A DNA stretch of 64,000 nt from Dryocosmus kuriphilus (taxonomy: Eukaryota > Arthropoda > Insecta > Hymenoptera > Cynipidae): positions 182,358,687 through 182,422,686 of the forward strand of contig CM076191.1 in assembly GCA_038277395.1 (NCBI GenBank), read 5' to 3'. The position numbers and the translations under genes are program-made. The notes under the pieces were generated by a model. The model made no database searches and was not told the origin of the DNA. It saw nothing but the letters and a program-made list of their open reading frames with translations. Within the stretch, counting starts at the first letter, position 1; each line of letters begins with the position of its first letter. Positions 35,832 through 47,311 of this stretch are shown piece by piece.

Positions 35832-35833
35832 TA

Positions 35834-37136
35834 CGAGGGTGGGCTGAAAAGTTTCCGACCTAAAAATGATACAAGACATTTTTTCTTAATTTATTTTTTT
35901 TTATTTTTCTACATAGTCTCCTTGTAACTCTACACACTTCTCCCAGCGATGCTCCCATCTCTCTAACCCGTCGAAATAGTACTCAGCGTTTTTCTCTGCA
36001 AAATAATTGTTCACGAAGGTGATTGCCTCCTCATTTGACGAAAACCTATGTCCTCCGAGGGCAGTTTTTAGATGAGGAAACAAAAAGAAGTCGCTTGAGG
36101 CTAAATCTGGTGAGTAAGGCGGATGGTCAAGCAGTTCAAACTGTAATTCATGGATTTTCGCCATGGCGACCGCTGAAGTGTGAGACGGCGCGTTGTCTTG
36201 GTGAAACAGGATTTTCTTTTTCTGCAAATGTGGTCGTTTTTTTGCAATTTCTGCCTTCAGCTTGTCAAGTAATGAAGCGTAGTATACACCTGTAATTGTT
36301 TTTCCTTTTTGAAGATAATCGATTAAGATAACTCCATGACTATCCCAAAAAACAGTCGCCATCACTTTCCCAGCCGAAAAAACAGTTTTTGCTTTTTTTG
36401 GAGCCGGTTCCCCCTTTGCAGTCCACTATTTTGACTGTATTTTTGTTTCGGGCGTATAATGGTGTATCCAAGTTTCATCTACAGTAATTAATCGGCGCCA
36501 AAACTCGGATTTATTGCGCCTAAACTGCACCAAATGAGCGTTGGAAATGTTCATTTGAACAAGTTTTTGGTCTAACGTGAGCAAATGCGGTACCCAACGC
36601 GCGGACAGCTTTCTCATGCCTAAATCTTGATTTAATATGTGACAAACACGTTCTTTGGACATTTTCATAACCTCTGCTATCTCTCTTACCTTCATTCGGT
36701 GGTCGTCTAGCACCATTTGGTGAACTTTAGCGAGTTAGCGATGTTATCGTCAGTAGTTGCAGTTTTTGGACGTCCCGAACGTTCATCGTCTCCCAAGCTC
36801 TTACGTCCACGTTTAAATTCAGCTGCCCAAAATTTTACTGTGGTAAATGATGGAGCATTATCCCCATACACAGTGTCCAACTCATCTTTGACTTGCGTAG
36901 GCGTTTTGCCTTTCAAAAACAAATATTTAATGACAGCTCGATACTCAATTTTTTCCATTTTCACAAAAACACTCACATCGACTCACTCAAACGACTGTCA
37001 ACTGAAAACTGCGCGTCCAAAGTGGCTGAAACTTTGGTGGGTAACTGTCAAAAGATGCACAACTACATTCACTAGCTTTCATTGACGAGTGCTGCTATCT
37101 TCATGTTGAGGTCGGAAACTTTTCAGGCCACCCTCG
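35834..37136 (-). mobile_element. mariner-like element 2
   Basis: 1303 bp, ends CGAGGGTGGGCTGAAAAGTT and AACTTTTCAGGCCACCCTCG (about 27-bp terminal repeats, few mismatches). TA precedes the left end; the right flank now reads CA, probably a mutated TA. Block B near 43740-43760 lacks the element. Confidence 0.92.
35901..36976 (-). pseudogene. mariner transposase 2, one frameshift and one nonsense
   Basis: Minus strand. From about 36958 the frame begins MEKIEYRAVIKYL and has the first helix-turn-helix and RSGRPKTATT. A shift near 36720 leads to MVLDDHRMKVREIAEVM and WVPHLLT, then TVDETWIHHYTPE (first Asp). A TAG at 36426-36428 interrupts the frame; it resumes with VMATVFWDSHG, FHQDNAPSH (second Asp) and SPDLASSD (third Asp), keeping D34D spacing. 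Ends GDYVEK at 35901. All three catalytic residues remain, so this copy decayed less than element 1. It belongs to a different mariner lineage judging by N-terminal sequence and termini. Confidence 0.9.
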
Positions 37137-37138
37137 CA

Positions 37139-38790
37139 AATTAAGCGCCTTAAGTATTGCGAGCTTTAGCAACCTCAATCGCAAGATTCAAGTTTGTTAG
37201 AACATAAACATTCCCCTTCTATACGCAAGGTCCTAAACGTATCTATAGAAACCCACCAATAAAAAAATTAAAAAATTTGTCGGATAGTATTATAACACTA
37301 CTAAACTTTTTAATTTTCCCTGTGGTAGGATTCTCAACTTTTCCAAGCATTCTATGTTTAAAATCAGTTTCTCCAAATTACATATACCAGAAAGGCCATG
37401 ATCCGTTACTTCATCACAATCTGCAAAATATTAATACGATTCAAAATTAATACAGAGAATAATATAAAAAGGTTACAAAAATGTTTTCAAATTTATAAAC
37501 GACAACTGATGATGGCACCAATTTACTCACAATTTAGGTTCAGACATTGTTGACAATATTGAAGATTGAGTCTGCAATGGAGATGAGTTCAGTTTCAAAT
37601 TCTTTAAGGGGTAAGGCTACAGCAGGATTTTCAAAAAACTTTTTTTTTTTGCTTAAATGATGCTTTATCAGCATAAAATTTTTTTTCTCAAAACAGCTTT
37701 TTTCTAATTGGCGTGATGAATAACTTCCATTAAATTTTTATCCGATTGACTTAAAATTTTAGAATCATCTTTCTAATTAAATTTCGCAGAGGAGTACGTC
37801 CATTTTATGAGCAGTTTTATAGGAAATTTTTCACTGGAAATTCACCTGTTAACTTCAAATGCCTACCATTTTCGAAGAAATCAATATTTTCCAAATTCCA
37901 AACGTAGGTACTCCTCCAGGCATTCTTATGTAGATTAACGAAAATTTTTTTGTTTTGTTCTGGGTCAAAAATTGTGGATGCCAAATGTCACGTCACGGAG
38001 CGCCTCAAAAAAAAAGATACAAAAAGCAAATGGCAGCAGTCGGCCATTTTGTATTAAAAAATAAAAAATAATTTTATTAGCTTGATAGTTGAATTAAGTA
38101 GATCTGTAATTATTTATGTAAATAAATTACTTTTTCATAAAAAAAATTGTTAAAGTATGCATAATGCACATGATTTTGTAACCGCTACTGTCTATGAACG
38201 TAAAACTTCACATACTCCAGATTTACTCAGTTCTGCTATACCTGACCTCTGCAGTTTATTTTTTGATCATCTGCAACAAAGAAATTTTACTCGCTCTGCA
38301 CGAAGAACCACCTCGAAATACCAGCAAAATAATTTTTTTTAAACTTCTATCAAAACGTGACTCATTTGTACCACTCAAAATAAACTCCTCAATTGTCTCA
38401 AATGGTAATTCAAGTAGAAAAGAACTACTCCAATTCAGAAATAGTAATTGACGAGCAACTAAATAAACGGATTTCAGTTGTTACCAATTCTGTTGAAACG
38501 AAATAACAACAACAAATAATCAATGCACATCCAAAAACCTCGAAGGACGCTAAACGCTACTCGCTAGAGCCACAGAGGCTATGTCTGCAGGTTGCAGACA
38601 GGGTTGCTGGATGGCTGAACGCTGAAGGCGCCATTTTTATGGAGTATTATATTAGGTGGGATAATGAAAGAACGCCATTTTGCGTCCCCGGAAATTTAAA
38701 AAAAACATAAAGCATTGAAAATAATTGTAACAAACCGAATTATTTTAACTATTATTTGTAATAAAACATTACGTATCTTGTCTCAAATAG
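37139..38790. repeat. Segmental duplication block A, part 3
   Basis: 37180-37615 aligns with 44030-44285 (GTTACTTCATCACAATCTG, TTTACTCACAATTTA, TCAGACATTGTTGACAATA). About 38185-38480 aligns with 44310-44640 (AAAACTTCACATACTCCAG, AATAAACTCCTCAATTGTC). Between them 37615-38185 is extra sequence starting GGGGTAAGGCTACAGCAGG, absent from block B and so an insertion of unknown type. 38785-38935 repeats 38390-38550 in tandem. Confidence 0.75.
38641..38780. mobile_element. hAT-like MITE fragment, copy 2
   Basis: GAGTATTATATTAGGTGGG then CGCCATTTTGCGTCCCCGG and AAAAATAATTGTAAC-type sequence match the left part of 4620-5257. It is cut off at about 38780 by the tandem duplication boundary. Confidence 0.75.
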
Positions 38791-38940
38791 TAATTAAAGT
38801 AGGAAAGAAATACTCCAATTCAGAAATAGTAATTGACGATCAACTAAATAAATGGACTTCAGTTGTTACCAATTCTTTTGAAACGAAATAACGACAAATA
38901 ATCAATGCACGTCCAAAAACCTCGAATGACGCTAATCTCG

Positions 38941-41900
38941 TAGCAATGTGCCGTTTCAGAAACTTATACTTTCTGAAACTTTCGGTGGAAAGTTTCAATG
39001 AAAAGTTTCAATGCCAGTGAAATTTATGAAACTTTAGGGGTTTTAGCTACATTTATGATAATTATAGATTGGAAAATGCCTCATTTACATTCGAAATAAG
39101 CCTTTCCATATTATAAACTGCATCTTCCTTTCTAAAAACTGTCAAACCTACTCAAATATTAAATAAACTGATTCAGAACTAACATAACCTAACATAAATA
39201 CGCGGCAAAGTTTGAAAGTTTGTTCATGATTTATAATAACTTAATTAATACACTTTTAATCAATTTTGTTAATGAAACTTATTTATATTTTACACCTCAT
39301 GTATTTTTTTTTTCTGTTTACCCTATCTTGTAATTAAAGCTGTTTATCTTTGTTTAAAACCAGAAATTGAGATAATTAATTAAATATTTATATCATCAGT
39401 TCAGCCAATCTCAAGCAATTTTCTAGTGATAAATAAATTATTTGTTTATGCAAATAAAATAATTTCTAAGTAATATTCGAGAAGCAATAAATAATTTTTT
39501 AATTTCACTGCACCTGAAGAAGCGTTTACAATTATTTTAATAATTTTAATCGAGAAAATTACCGTTCGCTATTTTAAAGGATTTTCAAGAGTTTAAAGAG
39601 ATTTTAAAAACATTTCAAAGCGTTTTAGGAGATTTTAAAAGATTTTTTTTAATTTCAAAGGATTTCAAGCGATTTCAAGCGTTTTTAAGGATTTCTAGGG
39701 GATTTATAAAAAAATTTTAATTGAAAGTATTTCAAAGATTTAAAATAATTTTTAAGAATGTTATAAAATTTAGAGAATATAAATGTAAATAGGTATTTAA
39801 AAATCTATTAACATACTTTTTAGTTTCGGCTTAAGGCGATATGAAGGTATGACATGAAATGTCTTGAAAATACTGGATTTTTTTAAATTCTTTAAAAACC
39901 ATTGAAGTTCCTTAAAATCATTATAAATCCTTTTAAATATTTACAATTTCTTTATAACCCTCTAAAATCCCTCGAAACTCCTTTAAATCGCTTTAAATCG
40001 ATTGAAATCCTTTCAAACTTTTAAAAATGGTTTGAGATCTATCATTGAAATATTTTTAAAATCACTTTAAGTTCTTTAAAATCATTAAAAATTCCTTGAA
40101 TTTCCTTGGAATATTTCGTAATGCTTTAAAATCTCTAAAAGATTCCCAAAAATCATATGAAATCTCTTAAAATTCTTTAAAGTTTCTTTGAAATCCCTTA
40201 AAATTTTTTAAATTCATTCAAAATTACCTAAATCTCTAAAAATCCTGAAACTTATTTAAAACTTAGAAAATTTTCAAAAATCATTAGAAATATTTAAAAA
40301 TAGTTCAAAATTTTTGAAAATCCTTTATTATCCTCTGGAACTCCTAAAAATCATTTTAAATCCTTTTAAAATTGTATTAACATACTTTGAGATCTTTTTG
40401 AAATCACTTTATATTCCTAAGAATCCTTAAAAATCTCTTGAACACTTTAAAAAATATTTTTTATTCCTTAAAATATCTAAAAAATTCCTAAGAATGACTT
40501 AAAATCTCTTGATATTCTTTTAAGTTTCTTTGAAATATCTTGAAATTTTTCCAATGCATTCAAAATGGCTTGAAATCCCTTAAAATTGCTTTGAAGTAGT
40601 CTATTTATTTTCTATTTTATAAAATCTCTTAAAGTTCTTTAAAATCACTGAAAATATTTTGAAGTTTTCGAAAATATTTTTAAAATTCCTTTAAATTCTT
40701 TTAAATCTCTTGAAATACTTTAGAATATTACAAAATCCTTTAAAATCTCTTGAAACTCCTTAAACTCTTTCTACTAAAATCCATTGAAACTTCTTAAAAT
40801 ATTAAAATAATTTTTAAGATCACTCGAAATTCTTTAAAATCTCTCAAAGTTCTTGGAAATATCTTAAAATCACTATAAATTGTTCGAAATGTCTTCGAAT
40901 GTTTAAAAATTATTCGAAATTTAATAAAATACTATTAAATATTTTAAAAATCACTTCAACATCTTTACAATGTTTTAAAATCGCTTAAATTTATTTAAAA
41001 TACTTTGATATACTTTAAAATCTCTTAAGAAATCAAAAAGTCGCTGAAAATCTTCTAAAAATTAGTAAAAATATTTTTAAATCTATTGAGATATTTTGAG
41101 ATCTGCTTAAAATCGCTTTATATTCTTTAAAATTCAAAAACAACTTTTAAATACTTTACAATATTTCCAAATCCCTTAAGAAATTTAAAAATATTCGTAA
41201 AAAAAATTTTGAAAAACCATTATTACTTTTAAATCTTTTTAAATTTCCTTGAAATTCTTCAAGATCATTTTAATTCCTTAAAATATTACACGATCCTTTA
41301 AAATCTCTTGAAAAATTTTTAAATCAATCGAAGTCGCTTAAAATCCTTCCAAATTTTAAAAAATATTTTAAAATGTTTTTATGTATTTTGAAATTTTGCA
41401 AAAATCATTCCAAATTCTTTTAAATACTTTAAAATATTTTTAAATTACTTAAAATCGTTCTAAATTATTTTTAATCCTTTTAAATTCTTAATATTGTTTA
41501 AAATCCTTTGAAATTTTTTAAAAATCATTTCTTAAAATCTTTCGAAATTGATTAAAATATTTGAAAATTATTAAAAAAATTTTCAATTTTTTTAAAAATC
41601 ACTCTAGATTGTTTAAGATCCTTCAGAATCCTTCGAAAATCCTTTAAACTCCTTCGAAATTTCTTCAAATCACTTGAAATTGTCAGAGATTTCTTAAAAT
41701 CATTTGAAGTCGCTTGAAATCTTTTTCGAAATTTATTGAAATATTTTTAAATGCATTGAAATATTTTAAAATGCATTGAAATATTTCGAAAATTTTTTCA
41801 AATCACTCTAAATTATATAAAACCCTTTGAAATTTTTTTAAATTACTTGAAATTGTTTGAAATCCTTTTAAGTTTTTAACAATAATTTGAAATTTTATAA

Positions 41901-42074
41901 AATACTTTAATATATAGTGTTTGTAATGTAAACATTCCAAAATATATAATTTATATACGCTAAATTTGTTAAATTTTCATAAGTTTCTTCAAAAATTTCG
42001 TTGAACATAAATTTCACGTTTTGAAACTTTCAAAGTGAAAGTTTCCAAATGAAACTTTCAACGGCACATTGCTA
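38941..42074. mobile_element. Non-coding hAT-like element with satellite-like interior, copy 2
   Basis: 3134 bp with ends TAGCAATGTGCCGTT and AACGGCACATTGCTA, here perfect over 15 bp. Collinear with 6474-9596 throughout, differing mainly by substitutions and a few short gaps. Flanks are TAATCTCG (38933-38940) and TAAGCGCT (42075-42082). The related sequence at 38548-38580 reads GACGCTAAACGCTACTCGC with no insertion, which is consistent with an 8-bp duplication of TAAACGCT that later diverged. No transposase frame. Confidence 0.87.
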
Positions 42075-42159
42075 TAAGCGCTACTCGCTCGAGCCACAGA
42101 GGTTATGTTTGCAGTTTGCACACAGGGTTGCTAGATGGCTGAACGCGCCATTTTTGTGG

Positions 42160-42345
42160 AGTACTATATTAGGTGGGAAAATGCAAGTACGCCATTTTGC
42201 GTCCTCGGAAATTTAAAAAAGCATAAATCATTAAAAATAATTGTAACAAAAAGAATTAGTTTAACTATTATTTGTAATCAAAAATTACGTATCTTTCATA
42301 TAAGTTATTTTTCTTAATTATTATACCTTAAATATAAACTTTTAC
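42160..42345. mobile_element. hAT-like MITE fragment, copy 3
   Basis: GAGTACTATATTAGGTGGG, CGCCATTTTGCGTCC and ACGTATCTTTCATATAAG match the MITE left half. The right half is missing; degenerate repeat DNA starts at about 42346. Confidence 0.75.
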
Positions 42346-42945
42346 ATGAGACGCATGAATTACTGGGTTCTTGCGACATCCTTGAAATACTCCAAAATAC
42401 CTTATTCACATCTTTGGATATACTTAAAAATTCTCTGAAATCTGTTGACATTTCTTGAAATTCATTTCAAATAACTTCAAATCTTTTAAATATCTTGAAG
42501 TCCCATAGAACCTTTTAAAAACCCGCAAAATGCATGGAAGTCCTTCGAAATCTCTTGGAATTCCTAAAGATTCTCTGAAATGCTTGTAAGTCTTTGCAAT
42601 CCTTTAAAACCTTTCAAATATTTCGAAATCTTACCAAATTTCTTGGAATTCGTAAAAATACTTTTAAATCTCTTGAAAACTTTTGAAATCCTTACAATTA
42701 CTGGAAATATTTCAAAATCAAATACCATGAAATTTTATGAAATATGGCATCGTTCAAAATCCGTGAAAATTCTCTGTAATTCCTATCCAAAAATTGTATA
42801 GCGTTTCCGTTAGTTTTTTGAAAAAATAACGCGTTACCGTTACTATAAAAATGTTACAAGTAACATGTTACTGTCAAACACTGATCTGGTATACATGGGA
42901 ATACTTCATGAGTATACAAGGAATACTTGAGAACGAGAGCTCTCG
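42346..42945. repeat. Degenerate TTGAAATCC repeat tract
   Basis: Imperfect CTTGAAATCCTTAAAA words. Then a run with repeated GTTAC/GTAAC words (about 42805-42875, also found near 50325-50465) and the GGAATACTT motifs near 42898-42930 known from the 18.2 kb and 32.0 kb tracts. Confidence 0.6.
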
Positions 42946-44785
42946 ATAAAATGCTATTAATGAAATTCCACAATCCAGAAATTTTAATCTTGATTAAAAA
43001 TGAAGTAATTTCAACCATTTAAAGTAAATAAGCTGGAATCCTCCATTTGATTAGCTCCTTTAAACACAAAAACAAAATTAACTTTTGCAAGAACAAAGTT
43101 ATACTTGAGGTTATACTATTTCTAACTACAGGAATTATAAAATTGTAGCATAATAGAATGTTGCAAATTTGTCTTTTATACAAATTAATTGAAAAAATAA
43201 CCTTCTTTGAAATCCATCATTATTATATAATAGTCATATATGTTATATGAAATTAAATAAGTAAAATCTACAAATTTATAAAACTGTAAATTATGGGACT
43301 GTATAGTAACAAAAGTTCATGATTAGAATTAAACTTTTTTTATTTTTAGAGCACATAATTCCTTGCAATCACTTTTAAATCGTAATATCCTAAATGTTAC
43401 TTAGATATAGTATAGTTGTTTAATCTATAATACTAATGTATTTGTATTGACCTATCAAGTGTTCATATAAGTAAAAAGTTATCCGTTAATTTGCTTATGA
43501 AAAAAATTAAAATATTATGAAATTTGTGTGCAATATCCATCGCAAGTTCACTTGTGTACATGCGGATAAACTTCTGGGTAGTTAATTTGAAGAAATGGAC
43601 ATTCAATATTATATTGCACACAGGTTTCTATAAAACCCGAACTAAAATGATATTCAAGAAAGGCGATTTTTCATCCATGACGTTCATATTTATTTCAGTT
43701 CCATTGACATGTCATCATTTCACATGCTATTCAGGTAGCTAAACCTCGCAATACTAATAACGCGCTTGATTTATATGCATATAAATCAAGTACGTTATTG
43801 GTATTGCGAGTTTTAGCAACCTCGATAGCAAGATTCAAAAGTTTGTTAGTAACTAAACTACAAAAACTAACACTATAATGTTATTTTTTGTAGTTTAGTT
43901 ACTAACAAACCTTTGAATCTTGCTATTAAGGTTGTTAAAACTCGCAATACCAATAACGCGCTTGATTTATTTGCATATAAATCACGCGCGTTATTAATAT
44001 TGAGAGTTTTAGCAACCTCATTAGCAATATTCAAGTTTGTTAGTAACTTTTTCCAAATTACATATATGTAATAGAAAGGCTAAGACCCGTTACTTCATCA
44101 CAATCTGTAAAATATGAATATGATTCAAAATTAATAGAGAGAATAATATACAAAGATTATAAAAAGGTTTTCAAATTTATAAACAACAATTGATGGCACA
44201 AATTTACTCACAATTTAAGTTCAGACATTGTTGACAATAGTGAAGATTGGGCCTGCAATGGAGATGAGTTCAGTTTCAGGTTCTTTAAAGTATAGTTAGC
44301 CTGCGAACATAAAACTTCACATACTCCAGATTTACTCAATTCTGCTATGTCTAATGTCACGTCTGCAACTTTTTTGGATTTTTTGATCATCTGCAAAAAA
44401 GAAATTTTACTCGTTCTGTAAGGAGCGAACCACCTCGAAAGACTAGTAATTTTTTTTTTAATCATAAGAGATACTAACCGTGGACAACAAACTTCTATCA
44501 AAACGTGACACATTTGTATCACTCAAAATAAACTCCTCAATTGTCTCAAATAGTAATTCAAGAAGAAAAGAACTGCTCCAATTTATAAGAAATAGTAATT
44601 GCCGAGCAACTAAATAAACGAATTTCAGTTGTTACCAATTCTTTTGAAACGAAATAATAATGACAAATAGTAAATGTACGTCACACGTACGTGCAGAAAC
44701 CTCGAATGACACTAATCAGGTTATGTTTTGCACACATGGCTGCTAGATGCCCTACATGGCTAAATGCTGAAGGCGCCATTTTTTG
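42946..44785. repeat. Segmental duplication block B (empty-site copy)
   Basis: Diverged copy of block A without either mariner element and without the 37615-38185 insertion. It instead carries a cluster of hairpins at 43740-44040. No gene; the minus-strand frame at 44208-44522 is not supported by any recognised domain. Confidence 0.75.
43740..44040. repeat. Cluster of nested palindromes
   Basis: CTCGCAATACTAATAACGCG, TTGATTTATATGCATATAAATCAA, then GTACGTTATTGGTATTGCGAG form one near-perfect hairpin. GTTAGTAACTAAACTACAAAAA and TTTTTTGTAGTTTAGTTACTAAC form a second. The first motif is then repeated again (AATACCAATAACGCGC, TTTATTTGCATATAAATCA, GCGCGTTATTAATATTG). The whole block could extrude as a multi-branched cruciform. 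Block A has only a fragment of this. Confidence 0.8.
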
Positions 44786-44898
44786 TGGGGTACTATATTA
44801 GGTGGGAAAATGCAAGCTCGCCATTTTGTGTCCCCGGGAATTTAAAAAAAGCATAAAGCATTAAAAATAATTGTAACGAAACGAATTAGTCTAACTAT
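44786..44898. mobile_element. hAT-like MITE copy 4, left part
   Basis: GGGTACTATATTAGGTGGG through AAAAATAATTGTAACG; interrupted at 44898 by the Penelope-like composite. It resumes at 49964. Confidence 0.8.
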
Positions 44899-44929
44899 AT
44901 ATATATATATAGATGTCGATGTTTTGTGT

Positions 44930-47311
44930 CAGAAAAAGTTATAATGATTTTGAACAAAAGAGTTGGAAAAATGACTACTTCTGACAGTGGATTTCGCTCC
45001 AAAATCGAGTACACAACGTTTCAAAACTGTTCCAGTTTCCTCTTCAGGTGTCCATTTTACATCGAGTTATATTCCATGTTGTTTAGAAAAATTTAATGTA
45101 AAAAATGTTGGCATTGATTGAAGTATTTTATCTGAAATTATTTTAAAATTAAAATTTGAAATGAAACTAAATCTAGATAGAGAACAAAAATATTTTACGT
45201 GAAAGTTAGGTTAGAAAGTATTAATAGTAATTACTAACGAAAAAAGGTTCATCCTTATAAATTTGATTGTAAACATTGATCTATTTTTATTCTAAGTGAT
45301 ATTAAAACAGATTAAGAGTCGATTTTTTAGACAAAGGACAGAACAAAAACAAAAAGAAGCTTGAGAAGACCATGCTTCGTTATTTTAATCGACTCATAAT
45401 GGAACCCAAATAATGCCAAAATTTGTACATGCCTGATGTATTCAGTAACGTATTTAGTCAAAAATTATTTTATTTTACAAAAAGGAATCAAGAATTACAT
45501 TGCAAATTGAGCTGTAAAAATTAGGATCTGTAATAACATTTAAACTATTATTGAAGTCTCTTTTTATAAAGAACATTTCAGCAATAAGTCTCTTGAATTT
45601 ATTATTTTCAGAATGTAAAATTTGTATATTGTCCCAATCAAATTCATGATTAAAGTCCAATCTATGTTTTGTGATCACATTATGATATTTCGGATTTAGA
45701 TTTACGTTTCTGAAATGTTCTTGTTTCTCGTGTTTAAAGACCTACCAGATTGACCTATTGACTATGTGTGCTTAGACGGTAGCGCTGCGGTGGCCAACTA
45801 TGAACTAATGGTGATATATAAGAGCAGACAAAAGCATTATACCTTATGGAAAAATTTTTGATTTTTTTTTTTTTAAAACATCTGACGCAATGAAAACGAA
45901 AACTTTTTCTGTAAAAGACGCACAAAATGTATTCGAAATATAATCAAAAGATTTCAGTTTCATGAGTGCAGAAATATTTACATTTTCGTAAATTGAATAA
46001 GTGAGCTGACAGACTGGGTTTGAGATTCTGTTCAGTGTTTTTACTTCCTAGCAGACGGCAGTCGCTGTTTATCTCGTACGCGTGTTTATGCTGGTTGTCA
46101 AGGAGAACACGAGTGCAGTAAAAATATCTTTGGTAAAAGGTTTACCTACGTGGAAATGGATATGATAATTAAAACAGGATTTCAAGCAGTAACTACTGAT
46201 ATTCAATTTAACCCCGAAACCATAAAAAGGGAAATGCGCTAGTCTCCTGTCATGTTTATCGTGTACATGAGTAACGGTTATGTGCAACTGTCATAATAAG
46301 ACCAAAACAACACGACTGTCAAGCAAGTACTTACGAATGCAAATATTTCTTTCAAAAACTACTTTTCCATTGTTTTCATTGCTCCAAATTATACGAATCA
46401 ACAAAAACTCACCCACAATCACTTTTTCAAGTCCACTTTCAACACAAAATTTAAGTAATTTCACTTTTTATACGCGTAGCCAGAGAGGTCCCATTGAAAA
46501 GACATCACCATTAATTCTATAGTCGCCGCCTCGCGCGCTGTCAGCCACTTCTAAATTTTAATTTGGGAATTGCACATAGTCAATATAGCATTTATTACAA
46601 TTGATGCAAGAGATTTTATAAACAATATTGGAACAATCTAATTTATCCATCGGATCTTTACCAAGTTTGATGAAAGGGTTGAATTTAGGTCCATTTCTAA
46701 ATAAAACTTTGATATTGAAATCAGATAAAATCCTTTTAATTGAAAACGAAAAATGTTGGATGAACGGAATAGAGATAACATTTTTAAAAAGTTGATTTGT
46801 GTGTGTTATATTAGAACTTGAATTAGAATATTGTAAAATTTGGAAAGACCTATTTCAATATTTTTGTTTATAAAATGAATAGGATAACTATTAAGAAGTA
46901 AAATATCTTCAATAAATTTTAAGTTTATGGATGTGATAATGTTAGAGCAGTGTTAACCAAATTTAAAACAATAGCTCGTTTTTGTTGAATTGGGTGGTTG
47001 GACAGAAAATTTATGTATCTGCCCGAAAAAGTTTTTTTCCTAAACCAGTTGGTTATAATTAAGTTTTCTGAATTTTTAATAATCTTGACGTTTAGAAATG
47101 AAATGGAGTCATTTTCTTGAACTTCGTAAGTGAAATTAATATTTTGTTAAATTTTCTAAAATGTAATGTAATTTATCTTTTGGGATAATTAAAAAAGTGT
47201 CGTCGACGTATCTCACATATGTGTGTATTTTCAAATTCAACTTTTTAAAAATGACATCTTCTAAGTCCTGCATAACAATATCAGCCAAAATTGGTGAAAC
47301 TGGTGAGCCCA
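44930..47311 (-). pseudogene. Penelope-like element, left copy, 5' truncated
   Basis: On the minus strand the RT is visible from CCTATGGGCTCACCAG (the MGSP motif, about 47300) through the YADD region near 47200 and onwards, with frame damage. The C-terminal segment HRLDFNHEFDWDNIQIL lies at 45475-45678. An 0.83 kb insertion (about 45756-46584) splits the GIY-YIG region. Everything upstream of the RT MGSP motif is missing. Confidence 0.7.
45756..46584. mobile_element. Small inverted-repeat element inside the Penelope copy (left)
   Basis: Ends TATTGACTATGTG and CACATAGTCAATA form 13-bp terminal inverted repeats. It interrupts the codons for the CYIGQS motif of the GIY-YIG domain. The exact target duplication is ambiguous because the site itself is TA-rich. 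The same insertion occurs in the right copy, so it predates the inverted duplication. Its 80-codon frame (46280-46522) is identical in both copies but has no recognised domain. Confidence 0.65.

Noticed and set aside
44905..44922. AT microsatellite as a separate feature
   Set aside because: Only a short run at the Penelope insertion junction; mentioned with that element.
45040..45060. Hammerhead ribozyme core, suggested by CCTGAAGAGG and TTGAAACG in the Penelope ends (also 49860-49895)
   Set aside because: The core reads CTGAAGA instead of CTGATGA and I could not pair the helix between it and GAAAC; not enough to call.
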